A stretch of DNA of 64,000 bases, taken from Clostridia bacterium (GTDB taxonomy: Bacteria > Bacillota > Clostridia > Christensenellales > CAG-138). The position numbers were made by a program, and so were the translations under genes. Shown here piece by piece: positions 42,557 to 51,406 of this stretch. Under the pieces are notes generated by a model, which searched no databases, was not told where the DNA came from, and was given only the letters and a program-made list of their open reading frames with translations. The stretch lies in NCBI GenBank assembly GCA_017545535.1, contig JAFWMS010000020.1, positions 1-64,000 of the forward strand, written 5' to 3'. Position 1 is the stretch's first letter; each line of letters opens with the position of its first letter.

Positions 42557-44476
42557 CTAAATTTCCTTCCGATAGATGCAATATCCTTCCGGGGGGACCA
42601 GGACGCTGAACACGCTGCGCACCCTGAGGGGTTCCCCGGTGAAGAGCTCCGTGTACTGCCCGGCCAAAGGCACGTCGATCTCTCCGTCCGCCCCCTTGTA
42701 GAGGAGGGCCGGGTAGACGGAAGCGGAAACCGGTTTGTCGCTGGGGTTCACCAGCAGCACCACGCACTCCTCCCCCAGATACCGGACCAAAGCAAAGCAG
42801 CTGCCGGAGAGGGCTCCCATGCGCAGATGGCCATAGCCCACCGCTTCGCTCCCCCGCCGAAGGCCGATGAGGGTGCGGACAGTATCCCGCATGACCAGGT
42901 CCTCCCTTCCCCAGGGATAGGGCCGCCGGTTGAAGGGATCCCCCCCGCCGGCGAGGCCCACTTCGTCCCCATAATAGATGCAGGGGACTCCGGGAAGCAA
43001 CATCTGCAGGGCGGTGGCCGCCATGAAGAGGCGCTTGGCTCGGGCCAGGGTGGGACCGTCGGGACGAAAAGCGGCCTGCTCCGCCCGGTTGGCGGTAAAC
43101 CGATCCGGTCCCCCAGCCAAATAGGTGATGGCCCGGGTCTCGTCGTGGGAGGAGAGCAGGTTCAAGCAGGCTTCCCGGAAGGGCCGGGGATAGTTTTCAA
43201 AGAGGGACCAAATTCGCTTCTCCAGGGAAAAGGCGTCCTCCTCCCCCTTCAAAAAGCGCAAAATGCCCGTGCGCAAAGGGTAGTTCATGGCGGAATCCAG
43301 CTCGTACCCGTCCACGTAGCCGCGGCGGCCTTCGGGGCCCTGCTTGTTGGAGCAGTCCTCCCAGACCTCGCCGATGAGCACGTTCTCCGTATCCTCCGCT
43401 TTCACCCGGCTCCGCACGTCCCGAATGAAGCAGTCGGGCAGCTCGTCGGCCACGTCCAACCGCCAGCCGGAGGCTCCGGCCTGAAGCCACTTATGAAGGA
43501 CCCCCTCTGGCCCGGTAATGAACTCTCCGTAGCTGGGCTCCTTCTCCTCCACGTTGGGCAGGGTGTCGAACCCCCACCAGCACTCATATCTATCCGGCCA
43601 ACGGGAGAACCGATACCAGGAGAAGTAGGGGGAATCGGTATGATGGTAGGCTCCGTTGCCATAGCGGTTCCGTTTGTCGAAGTAGCGGCTGTCCGCCCCG
43701 GTGTGGGAGAAGACCCCGTCCAAAACGATGCGGATGCCCCGCTCCTTTGCTTCGGCACAGAGGGCTTTGAAATCCTCCTCCGTGCCCAGGAGAGGGTCGA
43801 TGCGCCTGTAGTCCGCCGTGTTGTAGCGGTGGTTGCTGTCCGCCTCGAAGATGGGGTTGAGATAGATGCAGGTGATGCCAAGCTCCTCGAGATAGGGGAG
43901 CTTCTCCCGGATGCCGTTGAGATCGCCGCCGTAATAGTCGTCCGGCGCGTAGTTCCGGCTGCCGCCGTGAGGAGCGTAGAGGGGCTCCTCCGCCCAATCC
44001 CGGTGCAGATAGACCTTTCGCCCCATGCGCTGATGATAGGCCGCCCCGGTGGTCATGGGGGCATGCTCGCTCCGGCAGAACCGGTCCGGGAAGATCTGAT
44101 AGGCCACCGCCTGACGGAACCAGGCGGGGGTGTCGTACTCCGCCGCGTAGACGGTGATCTGCCAGAGGGCCCCCCGATCCTCCCGCAGCTCCCCCTTGCC
44201 GGAGCTGCCGCAATAGTAATAGTCCCGTCCGCCCTGGCGCAGCAGGAAACCGTAGAACATGAGACCCGGCTCCTCCATGGCCCGGAAACGAACGGTCAGC
44301 TTCTCCCCCTCCGGCCACAGGGGCAGCAGCCGCTCCCCCATGCGATCCTGGAGCAGCAAAAAAACCTCCCCATGGAAGTCGTCCGCCCGGGCGGAGAGCT
44401 CCAACTCCTGGCCCACGGTGACGGCGCCCTGGGGACGGCGGTAGGTTATGTCCAAGGAATCGTGCAGAAAATACAT
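42557..44476 (-). CDS. GH13 alpha-glucan hydrolase (neopullulanase/cyclomaltodextrinase type)
   Basis: A 639-residue enzyme. An N-terminal beta domain (1-115) precedes the catalytic barrel: YQIFPDRFCRS, the GGDLNGI loop, IVLDGVFSHTG (region I), GWRLDVADEL with the nucleophile Asp (II), LIGEVWED with the acid Glu (III) and LLSSHDETR (IV). This domain order is typical of intracellular neopullulanases or maltogenic amylases acting on maltodextrins. No signal peptide is seen. The start at 44476 is chosen because the promoter would begin transcription there; a GTG at 44491 lies inside the -10. Confidence 0.9.
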   Translation of the reverse strand: MYFLHDSLDITYRRPQGAVTVGQELELSARADDFHGEVFLLLQDRMGERLLPLWPEGEKLTVRFRAMEEPGLMFYGFLLRQGGRDYYYCGSSGKGELREDRGALWQITVYAAEYDTPAWFRQAVAYQIFPDRFCRSEHAPMTTGAAYHQRMGRKVYLHRDWAEEPLYAPHGGSRNYAPDDYYGGDLNGIREKLPYLEELGITCIYLNPIFEADSNHRYNTADYRRIDPLLGTEEDFKALCAEAKERGIRIVLDGVFSHTGADSRYFDKRNRYGNGAYHHTDSPYFSWYRFSRWPDRYECWWGFDTLPNVEEKEPSYGEFITGPEGVLHKWLQAGASGWRLDVADELPDCFIRDVRSRVKAEDTENVLIGEVWEDCSNKQGPEGRRGYVDGYELDSAMNYPLRTGILRFLKGEEDAFSLEKRIWSLFENYPRPFREACLNLLSSHDETRAITYLAGGPDRFTANRAEQAAFRPDGPTLARAKRLFMAATALQMLLPGVPCIYYGDEVGLAGGGDPFNRRPYPWGREDLVMRDTVRTLIGLRRGSEAVGYGHLRMGALSGSCFALVRYLGEECVVLLVNPSDKPVSASVYPALLYKGADGEIDVPLAGQYTELFTGEPLRVRSVFSVLVPPEGYCIYRKEI

Positions 44477-44482
44477 AATTTT

Positions 44483-44510
44483 ATTATACACACCCCCTGT
44501 CTTTACGCAA
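44483..44510 (-). promoter_or_regulatory. promoter of the GH13 gene, apparently leaderless
   Basis: On the minus strand TTGCGT, 16 bases, TATAAT (44483-44488). The expected transcription start, about 7 bases on, coincides with the A of the ATG at 44476, and no ribosome site precedes that ATG. Confidence 0.5.
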
Positions 44511-44573
44511 GCCGTGAATCGACAAATGTTTCACCTTTTTCACAAGTCATCTCTCCATCCCCGAAACAAAGGG

Positions 44574-44609
44574 AAACGGCCCGCAGGCAGGAACGCCCAC
44601 AGACCGTTT
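44574..44609 (-). terminator. possible terminator of the feo operon
   Basis: AAACGG (44574-44579) and CCGTTT (44604-44609) bracket a G/C-rich inner part. The T-run is weak. It lies 23 bases past the stop of the small feo-associated gene. Confidence 0.4.
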
Positions 44610-44631
44610 TGGAGGGAACACACAGGGTAGG

Positions 44632-44808
44632 TTATTGCTTGCTTGAGGAGTGGCAACTTCCGTGCATGGGGCACTCGGCACAGCCGGCGCCGCAGGAGGT
44701 CCGCCCCGCCCGCTTTTGTTTGATCTGGCTACGCACGATGAGAAACGCGATCACCAGCAGCACCAGGGAGATAGCGACGGTAAGCCCGTTTTCTTGCAGC
44801 CAAAGCAC
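44632..44808 (-). CDS. FeoB-associated Cys-rich membrane protein
   Basis: A 58-residue protein starting at GTG 44808 behind GGAAAGGAG. One membrane segment (LTVAISLVLLVIAFLIV) is followed by a basic stretch and a tail with five Cys (SCGAGCAECPMHGSC). Such small proteins follow feoB in many Bacillota and are thought to assist ferrous-iron uptake, perhaps by binding iron at the inner side. It lies 33 bases after feoB in the same operon. Confidence 0.85.
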   Translation of the reverse strand: MLWLQENGLTVAISLVLLVIAFLIVRSQIKQKRAGRTSCGAGCAECPMHGSCHSSSKQ

Positions 44809-44841
44809 GGTTTTTCAACTCCTTTCCTAAATGGTTTGAGG

Positions 44842-47340
44842 TTAGATCTTGACGGTCTTTTCAAGCTTGGTGGCTTCCTGATACTTCCGGAAGAAGAGCA
44901 TGTAGACCATGCCGCAAAGGACGATCAGGGCCGCGATGAGACCGATCACGTTCATGTTTCCGGTGAAGAGGCCGCCGAACTGGTTGATCATGAGGGCCAC
45001 GGCATAGGCGAACAGGCACTGATAGCCGATGGCGAACCAGGTCCACTTCCGGCTGTTCATCTCCCGCTTGATGGCGCCGATGGCGGCGAAGCAGGGAGCG
45101 CACAGCAGGTTGAACACCAGGAAGCTGTAGCCGGTGATGCCGGTGAAGGCATTGGCCAGGGCCTGATAGACGGTGCCCTCGCCGCCGCCATAGAGCACGC
45201 CCATGGTGCCCACGATGTTTTCCTTGGCCACGAGGCCGGTGACGGAGGCCACCACGGCCCGCCACTCGCCCCAGCCCAGAGGCGCGAAGATCCAGGCGAT
45301 GGCGCTGCCCACGCGGCCCAGCAGGCTCATGCCGATCTCATCCTCCTCCAGCATACGGAAGGCGCCGTCCACCACGCCGAAGCGGGAAAGGAACCAGACC
45401 GCGATGGTGGAAAGCAGGATGATGGTTCCGGCCTTCTTGATGAAGGACCAGCCCCGCTCCCACATGGACCGAAGCACGTTGCCCAGGGTGGGCCAGTGGT
45501 AGGCCGGCAGCTCCATGACAAAGGGAGCCGGATCGCCGGCGAACATCCTGGTCTTCTTCAGCATGATGCCGGAGATGACGATGGCCGCCATGCCGATGAA
45601 GTAGGCCGACACGGATACCAAGGGAGAGCCGCCGAAGATGGCGCCGGCGATCATGGCGATAAAGGGCACCTTGGCGCCGCAGGGGATGAAGGTGGTGGTC
45701 ATGATGGTCATACGCCGATCCCGCTCGTTTTCAATGGTACGGGAGGCCATGACGCCGGGGATGCCGCAGCCCGTGCCGATGAGCATGGGGATGAAGCTCT
45801 TGCCGGAGAGGCCGAAGCGGCGGAAGATACGGTCCAGCACGAAGGCGATACGGGCCATGTAGCCGCAGGCCTCCAGGAAGGCCAGCATGAGGAAGAGCAC
45901 CAGCATCTGGGGCACGAAGCCCAGCACGGCGCCCACGCCGGCCACGATGCCGTCCTGGATGAGGCCATAGAGCCAATCGGCCACCCGGGGCTCGCCCTCC
46001 TCGTCGCAGAGAAGCTTATCTACCAAAGCGGGTACGCCGGGCACCCACACGCCGTACTCCGCGGGATCCGGCTCCTCGAAGCCCTTCTCCTCCACGTAGG
46101 CTACGGCGTCCTGGAAGCTCATGCCGATGACGTCGTCGCCGGCGTCCTCAGGCACCTTGTCAAAATAGACGGTCATGTCCTCGGTGGCCAGGGTCTCCTC
46201 GTCCTCCACGGTGACGGTGGCGGTGCCTTCGCCGGTGACGGTCTTGAGCTCGGCAAGGGCTGCGTCGGCATCGAAGTTTTCCGCCTCGGTATCCAGCTCA
46301 TAGAAGGCGCTGATGGCGTTCATGGCGTCGCCATAGGCTTCGGCCTCCTCCTCATAGGCGGAGGTGCCGATGCCGAAGAGGTGGTAGCCGTCCCCGAAGA
46401 GGCCGTCGTTGGCCCAGTCGGTGGCGGAGGCGCCCACGCCTACCATGGCGATCCAGTAGACCAGGGCCATGACCAGGGCGAAGATGGGCAGGCCCAACCA
46501 GCGGTTGGTGACCACCTTGTCGATCTTATCGGAGGTGGACAGCTGCCCGGCCTTATGCTTCTTGTAGGAGGACTTCAGGATCTCGGCGATGTACAGATAG
46601 CGCTCGTTGGTGATGATGCTCTCCGCGTCGTCGTCCAGCTCCTTCTCGGCGGCCTGGATGTCCTTCTCGATGTGATCCAAGGTCTCCTTGGAGATCTTCA
46701 GCTGCTCCAGAACCTTGTCGTCCCGCTCGAAGACCTTGATGGCGTACCAGCGCTGCTGCTCCTCGGGCAGGCCATGGACCGCGGCCTCCTCAATGTGAGC
46801 CAGGGCGTGCTCCACGGGGCCGGAGAAGGTGTGCTGAGGAATGGTCTTGCCGTTTTGAGCCGCTTCCACGGCGGCGGCGGCAGCCTCCTTCACGCCGGTG
46901 CCCTTGAGGGCGGAGATCTCCACGATCTTGCAGCCCAGCTGTCTGGACAGCTCCTGAATGTTGATCTTATCCCCGTTCTTCCGGACCACATCCATCATGT
47001 TGATGGCGATGACCACGGGGATGCCCAGCTCCACCAGCTGGGTGGTGAGATACAGGTTCCGCTCCAGGTTGGTGCCATCCACGATGTTCAGGATGGCGTT
47101 GGGGCGCTCCTCGATCAAATAGTTACGGGCGACCACTTCCTCCAGCGTGTAGGGCGAAAGGGAATAGATGCCGGGCAGGTCGGTCAACACGACCTCCTTG
47201 TCCACGATGAGCTTGCCTTCCTTTTTTTCCACGGTGACGCCAGGCCAGTTACCCACGAACTGGTTGGAGCCGGTCAGCTTATTGAACAGCGTCGTTTTCC
47301 CGCTGTTGGGGTTGCCCGCCAGGGCGATGCGAATATCCAT
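44842..47340 (-). CDS. feoB: FeoB ferrous iron transporter
   Basis: An 832-residue FeoB. The GTPase domain has GNPNSGKTT (G1, residues 8-16), DLPGIYSL (G3) and NMMD (G4), followed by the GDI helical domain and the membrane domain with two Gate regions (FVPCGAK-like FIPCGAKVPF; APCFAAIGAIKRE). Between the first membrane helix and the VGAVLGFVPQ helix is an acidic insert of about 150 residues, much longer than in E. coli FeoB, which should lie outside the cell. It takes up Fe2+ under low oxygen. It follows two feoA genes. Confidence 0.95.
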   Translation of the reverse strand: MDIRIALAGNPNSGKTTLFNKLTGSNQFVGNWPGVTVEKKEGKLIVDKEVVLTDLPGIYSLSPYTLEEVVARNYLIEERPNAILNIVDGTNLERNLYLTTQLVELGIPVVIAINMMDVVRKNGDKINIQELSRQLGCKIVEISALKGTGVKEAAAAAVEAAQNGKTIPQHTFSGPVEHALAHIEEAAVHGLPEEQQRWYAIKVFERDDKVLEQLKISKETLDHIEKDIQAAEKELDDDAESIITNERYLYIAEILKSSYKKHKAGQLSTSDKIDKVVTNRWLGLPIFALVMALVYWIAMVGVGASATDWANDGLFGDGYHLFGIGTSAYEEEAEAYGDAMNAISAFYELDTEAENFDADAALAELKTVTGEGTATVTVEDEETLATEDMTVYFDKVPEDAGDDVIGMSFQDAVAYVEEKGFEEPDPAEYGVWVPGVPALVDKLLCDEEGEPRVADWLYGLIQDGIVAGVGAVLGFVPQMLVLFLMLAFLEACGYMARIAFVLDRIFRRFGLSGKSFIPMLIGTGCGIPGVMASRTIENERDRRMTIMTTTFIPCGAKVPFIAMIAGAIFGGSPLVSVSAYFIGMAAIVISGIMLKKTRMFAGDPAPFVMELPAYHWPTLGNVLRSMWERGWSFIKKAGTIILLSTIAVWFLSRFGVVDGAFRMLEEDEIGMSLLGRVGSAIAWIFAPLGWGEWRAVVASVTGLVAKENIVGTMGVLYGGGEGTVYQALANAFTGITGYSFLVFNLLCAPCFAAIGAIKREMNSRKWTWFAIGYQCLFAYAVALMINQFGGLFTGNMNVIGLIAALIVLCGMVYMLFFRKYQEATKLEKTVKI

Positions 47341-47364
47341 ACAAGTAACTCCTCCCTTGCTTTT

Positions 47365-47380
47365 GTTAGCGAAAGCTAAC
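47365..47380. promoter_or_regulatory. inverted repeat between feoA and feoB
   Basis: GTTAGC GAAA GCTAAC, a perfect 6-bp palindrome. It shares GTTAG/CTAAC arms with the site at 47890-47905 in front of the operon, so both may be bound by the same DtxR-like iron regulator; alternatively it is a processing hairpin. Confidence 0.5.
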
Positions 47381-47396
47381 TTCTTTCGTAAAAAAA

Positions 47397-47618
47397 TTAT
47401 TCCACTTCGATCATCTCGGCGTCAGCCTTGCGAAGCGATAGCTCATAGCCCCGCACGTTCACCTCGATAGGGTCCCCCAAAGGGGCCAGCTTGCGCACAA
47501 ACACCTCCGTGCCCCGGGTGATGCCCATGTCCATGATGCGGCGCTTCACGGCACCTTCCCCACGGAGCTGGACCACCTTGACGGTATTGCCCACAGTCAC
47601 ATCTCGCAATGTTTTCAT
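47397..47618 (-). CDS. feoA: FeoA protein (second copy)
   Basis: A 73-residue SH3-like FeoA: VGNTVKVVQLRGEGAVKRRI, then MGITRGTEVFVRKLAPLGDP and VRGYELSLRKADAEMIEVE. FeoA binds FeoB and supports Fe2+ uptake. This copy is the more typical of the two and is 56 bases upstream of feoB. Confidence 0.92.
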   Translation of the reverse strand: MKTLRDVTVGNTVKVVQLRGEGAVKRRIMDMGITRGTEVFVRKLAPLGDPIEVNVRGYELSLRKADAEMIEVE

Positions 47619-47639
47619 GATTCTCCTCCTTTTGCTTAG

Positions 47640-47852
47640 TTACACCATGATTTTTTGCGCCATCTTCTCATCGATGGCCAACCGGCTCTCTTTCACGTTC
47701 ACGATCACGTTGCCCCCCATGCGGGAGATGATCGTCACGCTGGCGCCGACCACAAACCCCAGATCCTTCAAATGGCGCTTGATTTCGGGTGTGCCACCGA
47801 TATGCCGGATCAGATTCTTCTCCCCCGGCTCTGCCAGCAGCAACGGCATCAT
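47640..47852 (-). CDS. feoA: FeoA-family protein (first copy)
   Basis: A 70-residue FeoA paralogue. The start at 47852 follows AAAGGAGG by 5 bases; a longer in-frame ATG lies in the leader. The SH3-like core is IRHIGGTPEIKRHLKDLGF, VGASVTIISRMGGNVIV and LAIDEKMAQKIMV. Two FeoA proteins before FeoB is a common clostridial layout; the copies are not close in sequence and probably do different jobs. Confidence 0.9.
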   Translation of the reverse strand: MMPLLLAEPGEKNLIRHIGGTPEIKRHLKDLGFVVGASVTIISRMGGNVIVNVKESRLAIDEKMAQKIMV

Positions 47853-47889
47853 AGGCGCCTCCTTTCCGCGATGCAGCCATCGCAAAACA

Positions 47890-47943
47890 GTTAGATTCTG
47901 CTAACCATTACCGTATTATAGTTCGCCGCTGCTAACTTGTCAA
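47890..47943 (-). promoter_or_regulatory. promoter and operator of the feo operon
   Basis: On the minus strand TTGACA (47938-47943), 17 bases, TATAAT (47915-47920): a consensus promoter. Just downstream is GTTAG ATTCTG CTAAC (47890-47905), and a further GTTAGCAG lies directly after the -35. The repeats resemble DtxR/IdeR-type sites (TTAG...CTAA), as expected for iron repression. Confidence 0.7.
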
Positions 47944-47974
47944 CATTTTTTCCAAAATCTTTATCGTCTTTTCT

Positions 47975-48003
47975 TTGACGATTGGATACAATACTGCTAT
48001 ACT
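47975..48003 (+). promoter_or_regulatory. promoter of the AI-2E-family gene
   Basis: TTGACG, 17 bases, TATACT. The ATG at 48012 starts only 8 bases after the -10, so an mRNA from here has almost no leader. Confidence 0.6.
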
Positions 48004-48011
48004 GATGGTGT

Positions 48012-49142
48012 ATGACGAAGGATCGAATGACACAGTTTCTCATAAAGTTCGCCTACGTGGCGGTGATCCTGGGGCTCGTCTTTTTGGGGTTCAAATATGT
48101 GATGCCCCTGCTGATGCCCTTTTTGCTGGCGTATCTCTTTTCCCTGCTGTTGCGCAAGCCCACCGACTATCTCTCAAAACACCTGAAGATCGGCCGGCGA
48201 CTGGTGGCGGCGGTGCTGGTGACGCTGTTCTATCTGCTGCTGGCGGTGCTGACGCTGCTGATGGGCTCGGAGCTGTTCACCTTCGCCAGGGACGCCGTGT
48301 CTCAGTTCAACACGGTCATCATCCCCTCGGTGGAAGCGTTGACGGAATGGGCCTCTCGCTGGACCCGACGGCTGGACCCCAACGTGATCTCGGTGCTGGA
48401 AGGGATGGAAAACAGCTTGCTGCTGTCCCTCCGGTCCAAGGTGGCGGAGATCTCCACTCGGGTGGTCACGGGGATCATGTCGGGCGTTCCCTCCGGATTT
48501 TTGAACGTACTGTTCATGGTGATCGCCACCTACTTCATTTCCATGGACTTTGGTTTGCTGCGCTGGGCGGTGGCCCGTCGAATCAAGTCGGAAATCTATG
48601 AAAAGATCATTGCCGGCGCTACCTACCTCAGCACCACCCTTGGGCGGCTGGCGCGTTCCTACTTGCTTATCATGTGCATCACTTTCGTGGAGCAGGCCAT
48701 CGGCCTCACCATCCTGGGGGTGGACTACTCCATCCTCATCGCCATGGCCATCGCCGTCTTCGACATCTTTCCCGTGGTGGGCAGCGGCACCATCATGCTC
48801 CCCTGGGCGGTATCGTCCCTGGTCACCGGGGATGTGAAGCGGGGCGTGGGGCTGCTGGTGATGTATGTGATCATCACCATTGTCCGTCAGATCATCGAGC
48901 CCAGGATCGTGGGGGACCATGTCGGACTCCATCCTTTGCTGACCCTCATGTGCATGTTCGTGGGCTTAAGAGTCTTCGGCGGCGTGGGCATGCTGGGGCT
49001 GCCCATTTTGGTGGCGGTGCTGAACGGCCTCGAAAACGACGGGGTCATTACCCTCTTCCCCAAGCGGGAGTTGCCCCTCCCCCAGGATGCCCAGAAGCGG
49101 AAGAAGCGCCACTTTCTGAAGAAAACACAAAAAAAGTTGTAA
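48012..49142 (+). CDS. AI-2E-family (YdiK/TqsA-like) membrane protein
   Basis: A 376-residue permease-like protein with about eight membrane segments: two at the N terminus, a soluble stretch (about 85-150), then the conserved C-terminal core (VDYSILIAMAIAVFDIFPVVGSG, cited by FDIFPVVGSG, and IIEPRIVGDHVGLHPLLTL). The family includes exporters of autoinducer-2 and sodium/proton antiporters; the substrate here is unknown. Start choice is open: ATG 48012 on a leaderless mRNA, or ATG 48027 with a weak AAGGA. Confidence 0.85.
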   Translation: MTKDRMTQFLIKFAYVAVILGLVFLGFKYVMPLLMPFLLAYLFSLLLRKPTDYLSKHLKIGRRLVAAVLVTLFYLLLAVLTLLMGSELFTFARDAVSQFNTVIIPSVEALTEWASRWTRRLDPNVISVLEGMENSLLLSLRSKVAEISTRVVTGIMSGVPSGFLNVLFMVIATYFISMDFGLLRWAVARRIKSEIYEKIIAGATYLSTTLGRLARSYLLIMCITFVEQAIGLTILGVDYSILIAMAIAVFDIFPVVGSGTIMLPWAVSSLVTGDVKRGVGLLVMYVIITIVRQIIEPRIVGDHVGLHPLLTLMCMFVGLRVFGGVGMLGLPILVAVLNGLENDGVITLFPKRELPLPQDAQKRKKRHFLKKTQKKL

Positions 49143-49229
49143 AAAATCTTCAATTCGCCCATAAGATTTTACATTTTGTCCGAATTTGGATGGTATACTC
49201 CCCCCATACTGAGAAGATGAGGTGAGATC

Positions 49230-49922
49230 ATGATCAAAATCCTTGTGGTGGACGACGAGCCGCCTATCACCAATTTGATCCGCATGAACCTGGCCCGGCA
49301 GGGCTACAGCGTGACCTGCGCCTACGACGGGCAGCAGGCGGCGGACCTGCTGGAGGGAAACGTCTTCGATCTGGTGCTGCTGGACATCATGCTGCCCAAG
49401 TTCGACGGCTACGACCTTCTCTCCTTCATCAAGCCCCTGGGCATCCCAGTGATCTTCCTCACGGCCAAGGCCGACGTGATGGACCGGGTGAAGGGGCTGA
49501 AGCTGGGAGCCGAGGACTATATCGTGAAGCCCTTCGAGATCGTGGAGCTGCTGGCCCGGATCGAGGTGGTCCTCCGCCGCTACAACAAGAGCAAGGGCCT
49601 CATCCAGATTTTGGACGTGACCATCGATCCGGAGTCCCGGGAGGTGTTCCAGAACGGGAAACGGGTGGACATGACCCGGAAGGAGTTCGACCTGCTGCTC
49701 ATCTTCTGCCAGAACCCCAACACAGCCCTGTTCCGGGAGACCCTTTTCGAAAGGATCTGGGAGACGGACTACATCGGCGAAAGCCGGACGCTGGACTCCC
49801 ACGTGCAGCGCCTGCGGCGCAAGCTCAACTGGGCCGATCGGATCAAGACCGTCCACAAGATCGGCTACCGGCTGGAGCTGGACGAAGAGGAGCTCCACCC
49901 CGCGGCGCCGCCTGAAAAGTGA
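49230..49922 (+). CDS. OmpR/PhoB-family response regulator
   Basis: A 230-residue regulator. The receiver domain (1-118) has the acidic pair DDE, phospho-acceptor Asp near residue 52 in LVLLDIMLP, TAK and KPF. The C-terminal winged helix (about 128-220) has TRKEFDLLLIFCQNP and SRTLDSHVQRLRRKL. It pairs with the histidine kinase 26 bases downstream. Confidence 0.95.
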   Translation: MIKILVVDDEPPITNLIRMNLARQGYSVTCAYDGQQAADLLEGNVFDLVLLDIMLPKFDGYDLLSFIKPLGIPVIFLTAKADVMDRVKGLKLGAEDYIVKPFEIVELLARIEVVLRRYNKSKGLIQILDVTIDPESREVFQNGKRVDMTRKEFDLLLIFCQNPNTALFRETLFERIWETDYIGESRTLDSHVQRLRRKLNWADRIKTVHKIGYRLELDEEELHPAAPPEK

Positions 49923-49948
49923 CGGCCCGGCCATAGGAGGGTAAGCCA

Positions 49949-51406
49949 GTGAGATTTGCCTTAAAGATCAGCGTATGCACCGTCCTCATCGTGGCGGTGC
50001 TGTTTGCTGCCTTCGGCCACGCCCTCATCGCTCGGAGTTTTTCCGCCGCCCTGTCCTTCCGGGTCCGGGAAGCGGAGGCGGCCTACTCGGCTATGGCCTC
50101 TTCCCTGGAGGCGGAGATCTCCGTGTTAAACGTCTATTACCAGAGCACCACCCCACGTATGCTCCAGGAGGTGCTGGACCGATCCACCCGCTCGGCAAAC
50201 CTGTCCGGGGTCAGCTGCGCCCTCTACGACGCGGGGCGGCGGCTCCTGGTGGCCACGGCGGATGGCTTTCAGGACAGGCTCGCCTACCAGGAGTTGACGG
50301 AGCGACGGTTCGTCTATTCCCTCATTCGCTCCGGTGACAGCTCCCTCTTGGACACGGCGGGCTGCGTGCCAATCGGCATGGACCGGTACTTTTTATCGGT
50401 CCGGTTCCCCGCAGACGATCTCTTCGCCGCCCGTCGGGGAGAGGTGGCGGTGTTCGTATCCTTGCACCTCATCACCGTGGCGGTGTGCATCGGGGCCATG
50501 CTCCTCATCTCCTATTTCGTGTCCGGCCCCGTCCGGACGTTGGCCCGAGCCACCCAGCAGATCGAGGCGGGGCAATACAACGTCCGAGCGGGCGTGAAGT
50601 CCCTGGACGAGATCGGCGATCTAGCGATCAGCTTCAATGCCATGGCGGAATCCATTGAGCAGAAGGTGAGCACCCTGGAGGGCTATGCCAAGCAGCAAAA
50701 GGATTTCGTGGCCAACTTCTCCCACGAGCTCAAGACCCCCATGACCTCCATCATCGGCTATGCGGACATGCTGCGCTCGGCGGAGCTGGACGAGGAGGAC
50801 GCTTTCATGGCATCGAACTTCATTTTCTCCGAGGGGAAGCGGCTGGAGGCCCTGAGCCTGAAGCTCATGGACCTGGTGGTCCTCGATAAGAACGAATTCG
50901 AGCTCACCCGGGGCTATGCCCGCCGGGTGCTGGGCCACGTGATCGCCGTGGTGACCCCCATGCTGGAGCAGCACGGGCTCATCCTTCAGACCAGCATCGA
51001 GCAATATCAGATCCTGTACGAAAAGGACCTGCTCCTCACCCTCATCACCAATCTGATCGACAACGCCCGCAAGGCCTCGGAGCCGGGAAAGGTCATCGAA
51101 CTCACGGGCCGCAAGCAGGACAGCCGGTATCGGATCACCGTCCGGGACCACGGCATCGGCATCCCCGAGGAGGAGCTGAACCGGATCACAGAGGCCTTCT
51201 TCATGGTGGACAAGTCCCGGGCCCGAGCCCAGCACGGGGCGGGTCTCGGCCTCGCCATTGGAAACAAGATCGCCCAGCTCCACGGCAGCGAGCTCCACTT
51301 CGAAAGCAAGGTGGGCGAAGGCACCAGCGTCTGGTTCGACCTGCCCCTCCCCAAGGACAAGCGCGGAAAGGAGGCCAGCCATGAGGAAATTGACCCGCAA
51401 GGATAA
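49949..51406 (+). CDS. sensor histidine kinase
   Basis: A 485-residue kinase starting at GTG behind AGGAGGG. Two membrane segments (about 7-28 and 170-190) frame an outer sensor domain, then HAMP (about 192-245), the dimerisation helix with the phospho-His (NFSHELKTPMTSIIGY) and the ATPase domain (NLIDNARKAS, DHGIGIPEEEL, GAGLGLAIGNKIAQ). It would phosphorylate the preceding regulator. The signal is unknown. Confidence 0.94.
   Translation: MRFALKISVCTVLIVAVLFAAFGHALIARSFSAALSFRVREAEAAYSAMASSLEAEISVLNVYYQSTTPRMLQEVLDRSTRSANLSGVSCALYDAGRRLLVATADGFQDRLAYQELTERRFVYSLIRSGDSSLLDTAGCVPIGMDRYFLSVRFPADDLFAARRGEVAVFVSLHLITVAVCIGAMLLISYFVSGPVRTLARATQQIEAGQYNVRAGVKSLDEIGDLAISFNAMAESIEQKVSTLEGYAKQQKDFVANFSHELKTPMTSIIGYADMLRSAELDEEDAFMASNFIFSEGKRLEALSLKLMDLVVLDKNEFELTRGYARRVLGHVIAVVTPMLEQHGLILQTSIEQYQILYEKDLLLTLITNLIDNARKASEPGKVIELTGRKQDSRYRITVRDHGIGIPEEELNRITEAFFMVDKSRARAQHGAGLGLAIGNKIAQLHGSELHFESKVGEGTSVWFDLPLPKDKRGKEASHEEIDPQG

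Noticed and set aside
42827..44830. A 667-codon plus-strand frame opposite the GH13 gene
   Set aside because: Shadow frame of a well-supported enzyme, no motif and no ribosome site.
44650..47379. A 909-codon plus-strand frame opposite feoB
   Set aside because: It is the mirror of a certain gene, is His/Gly/Asp-rich without any domain, and arises from high third-position GC.
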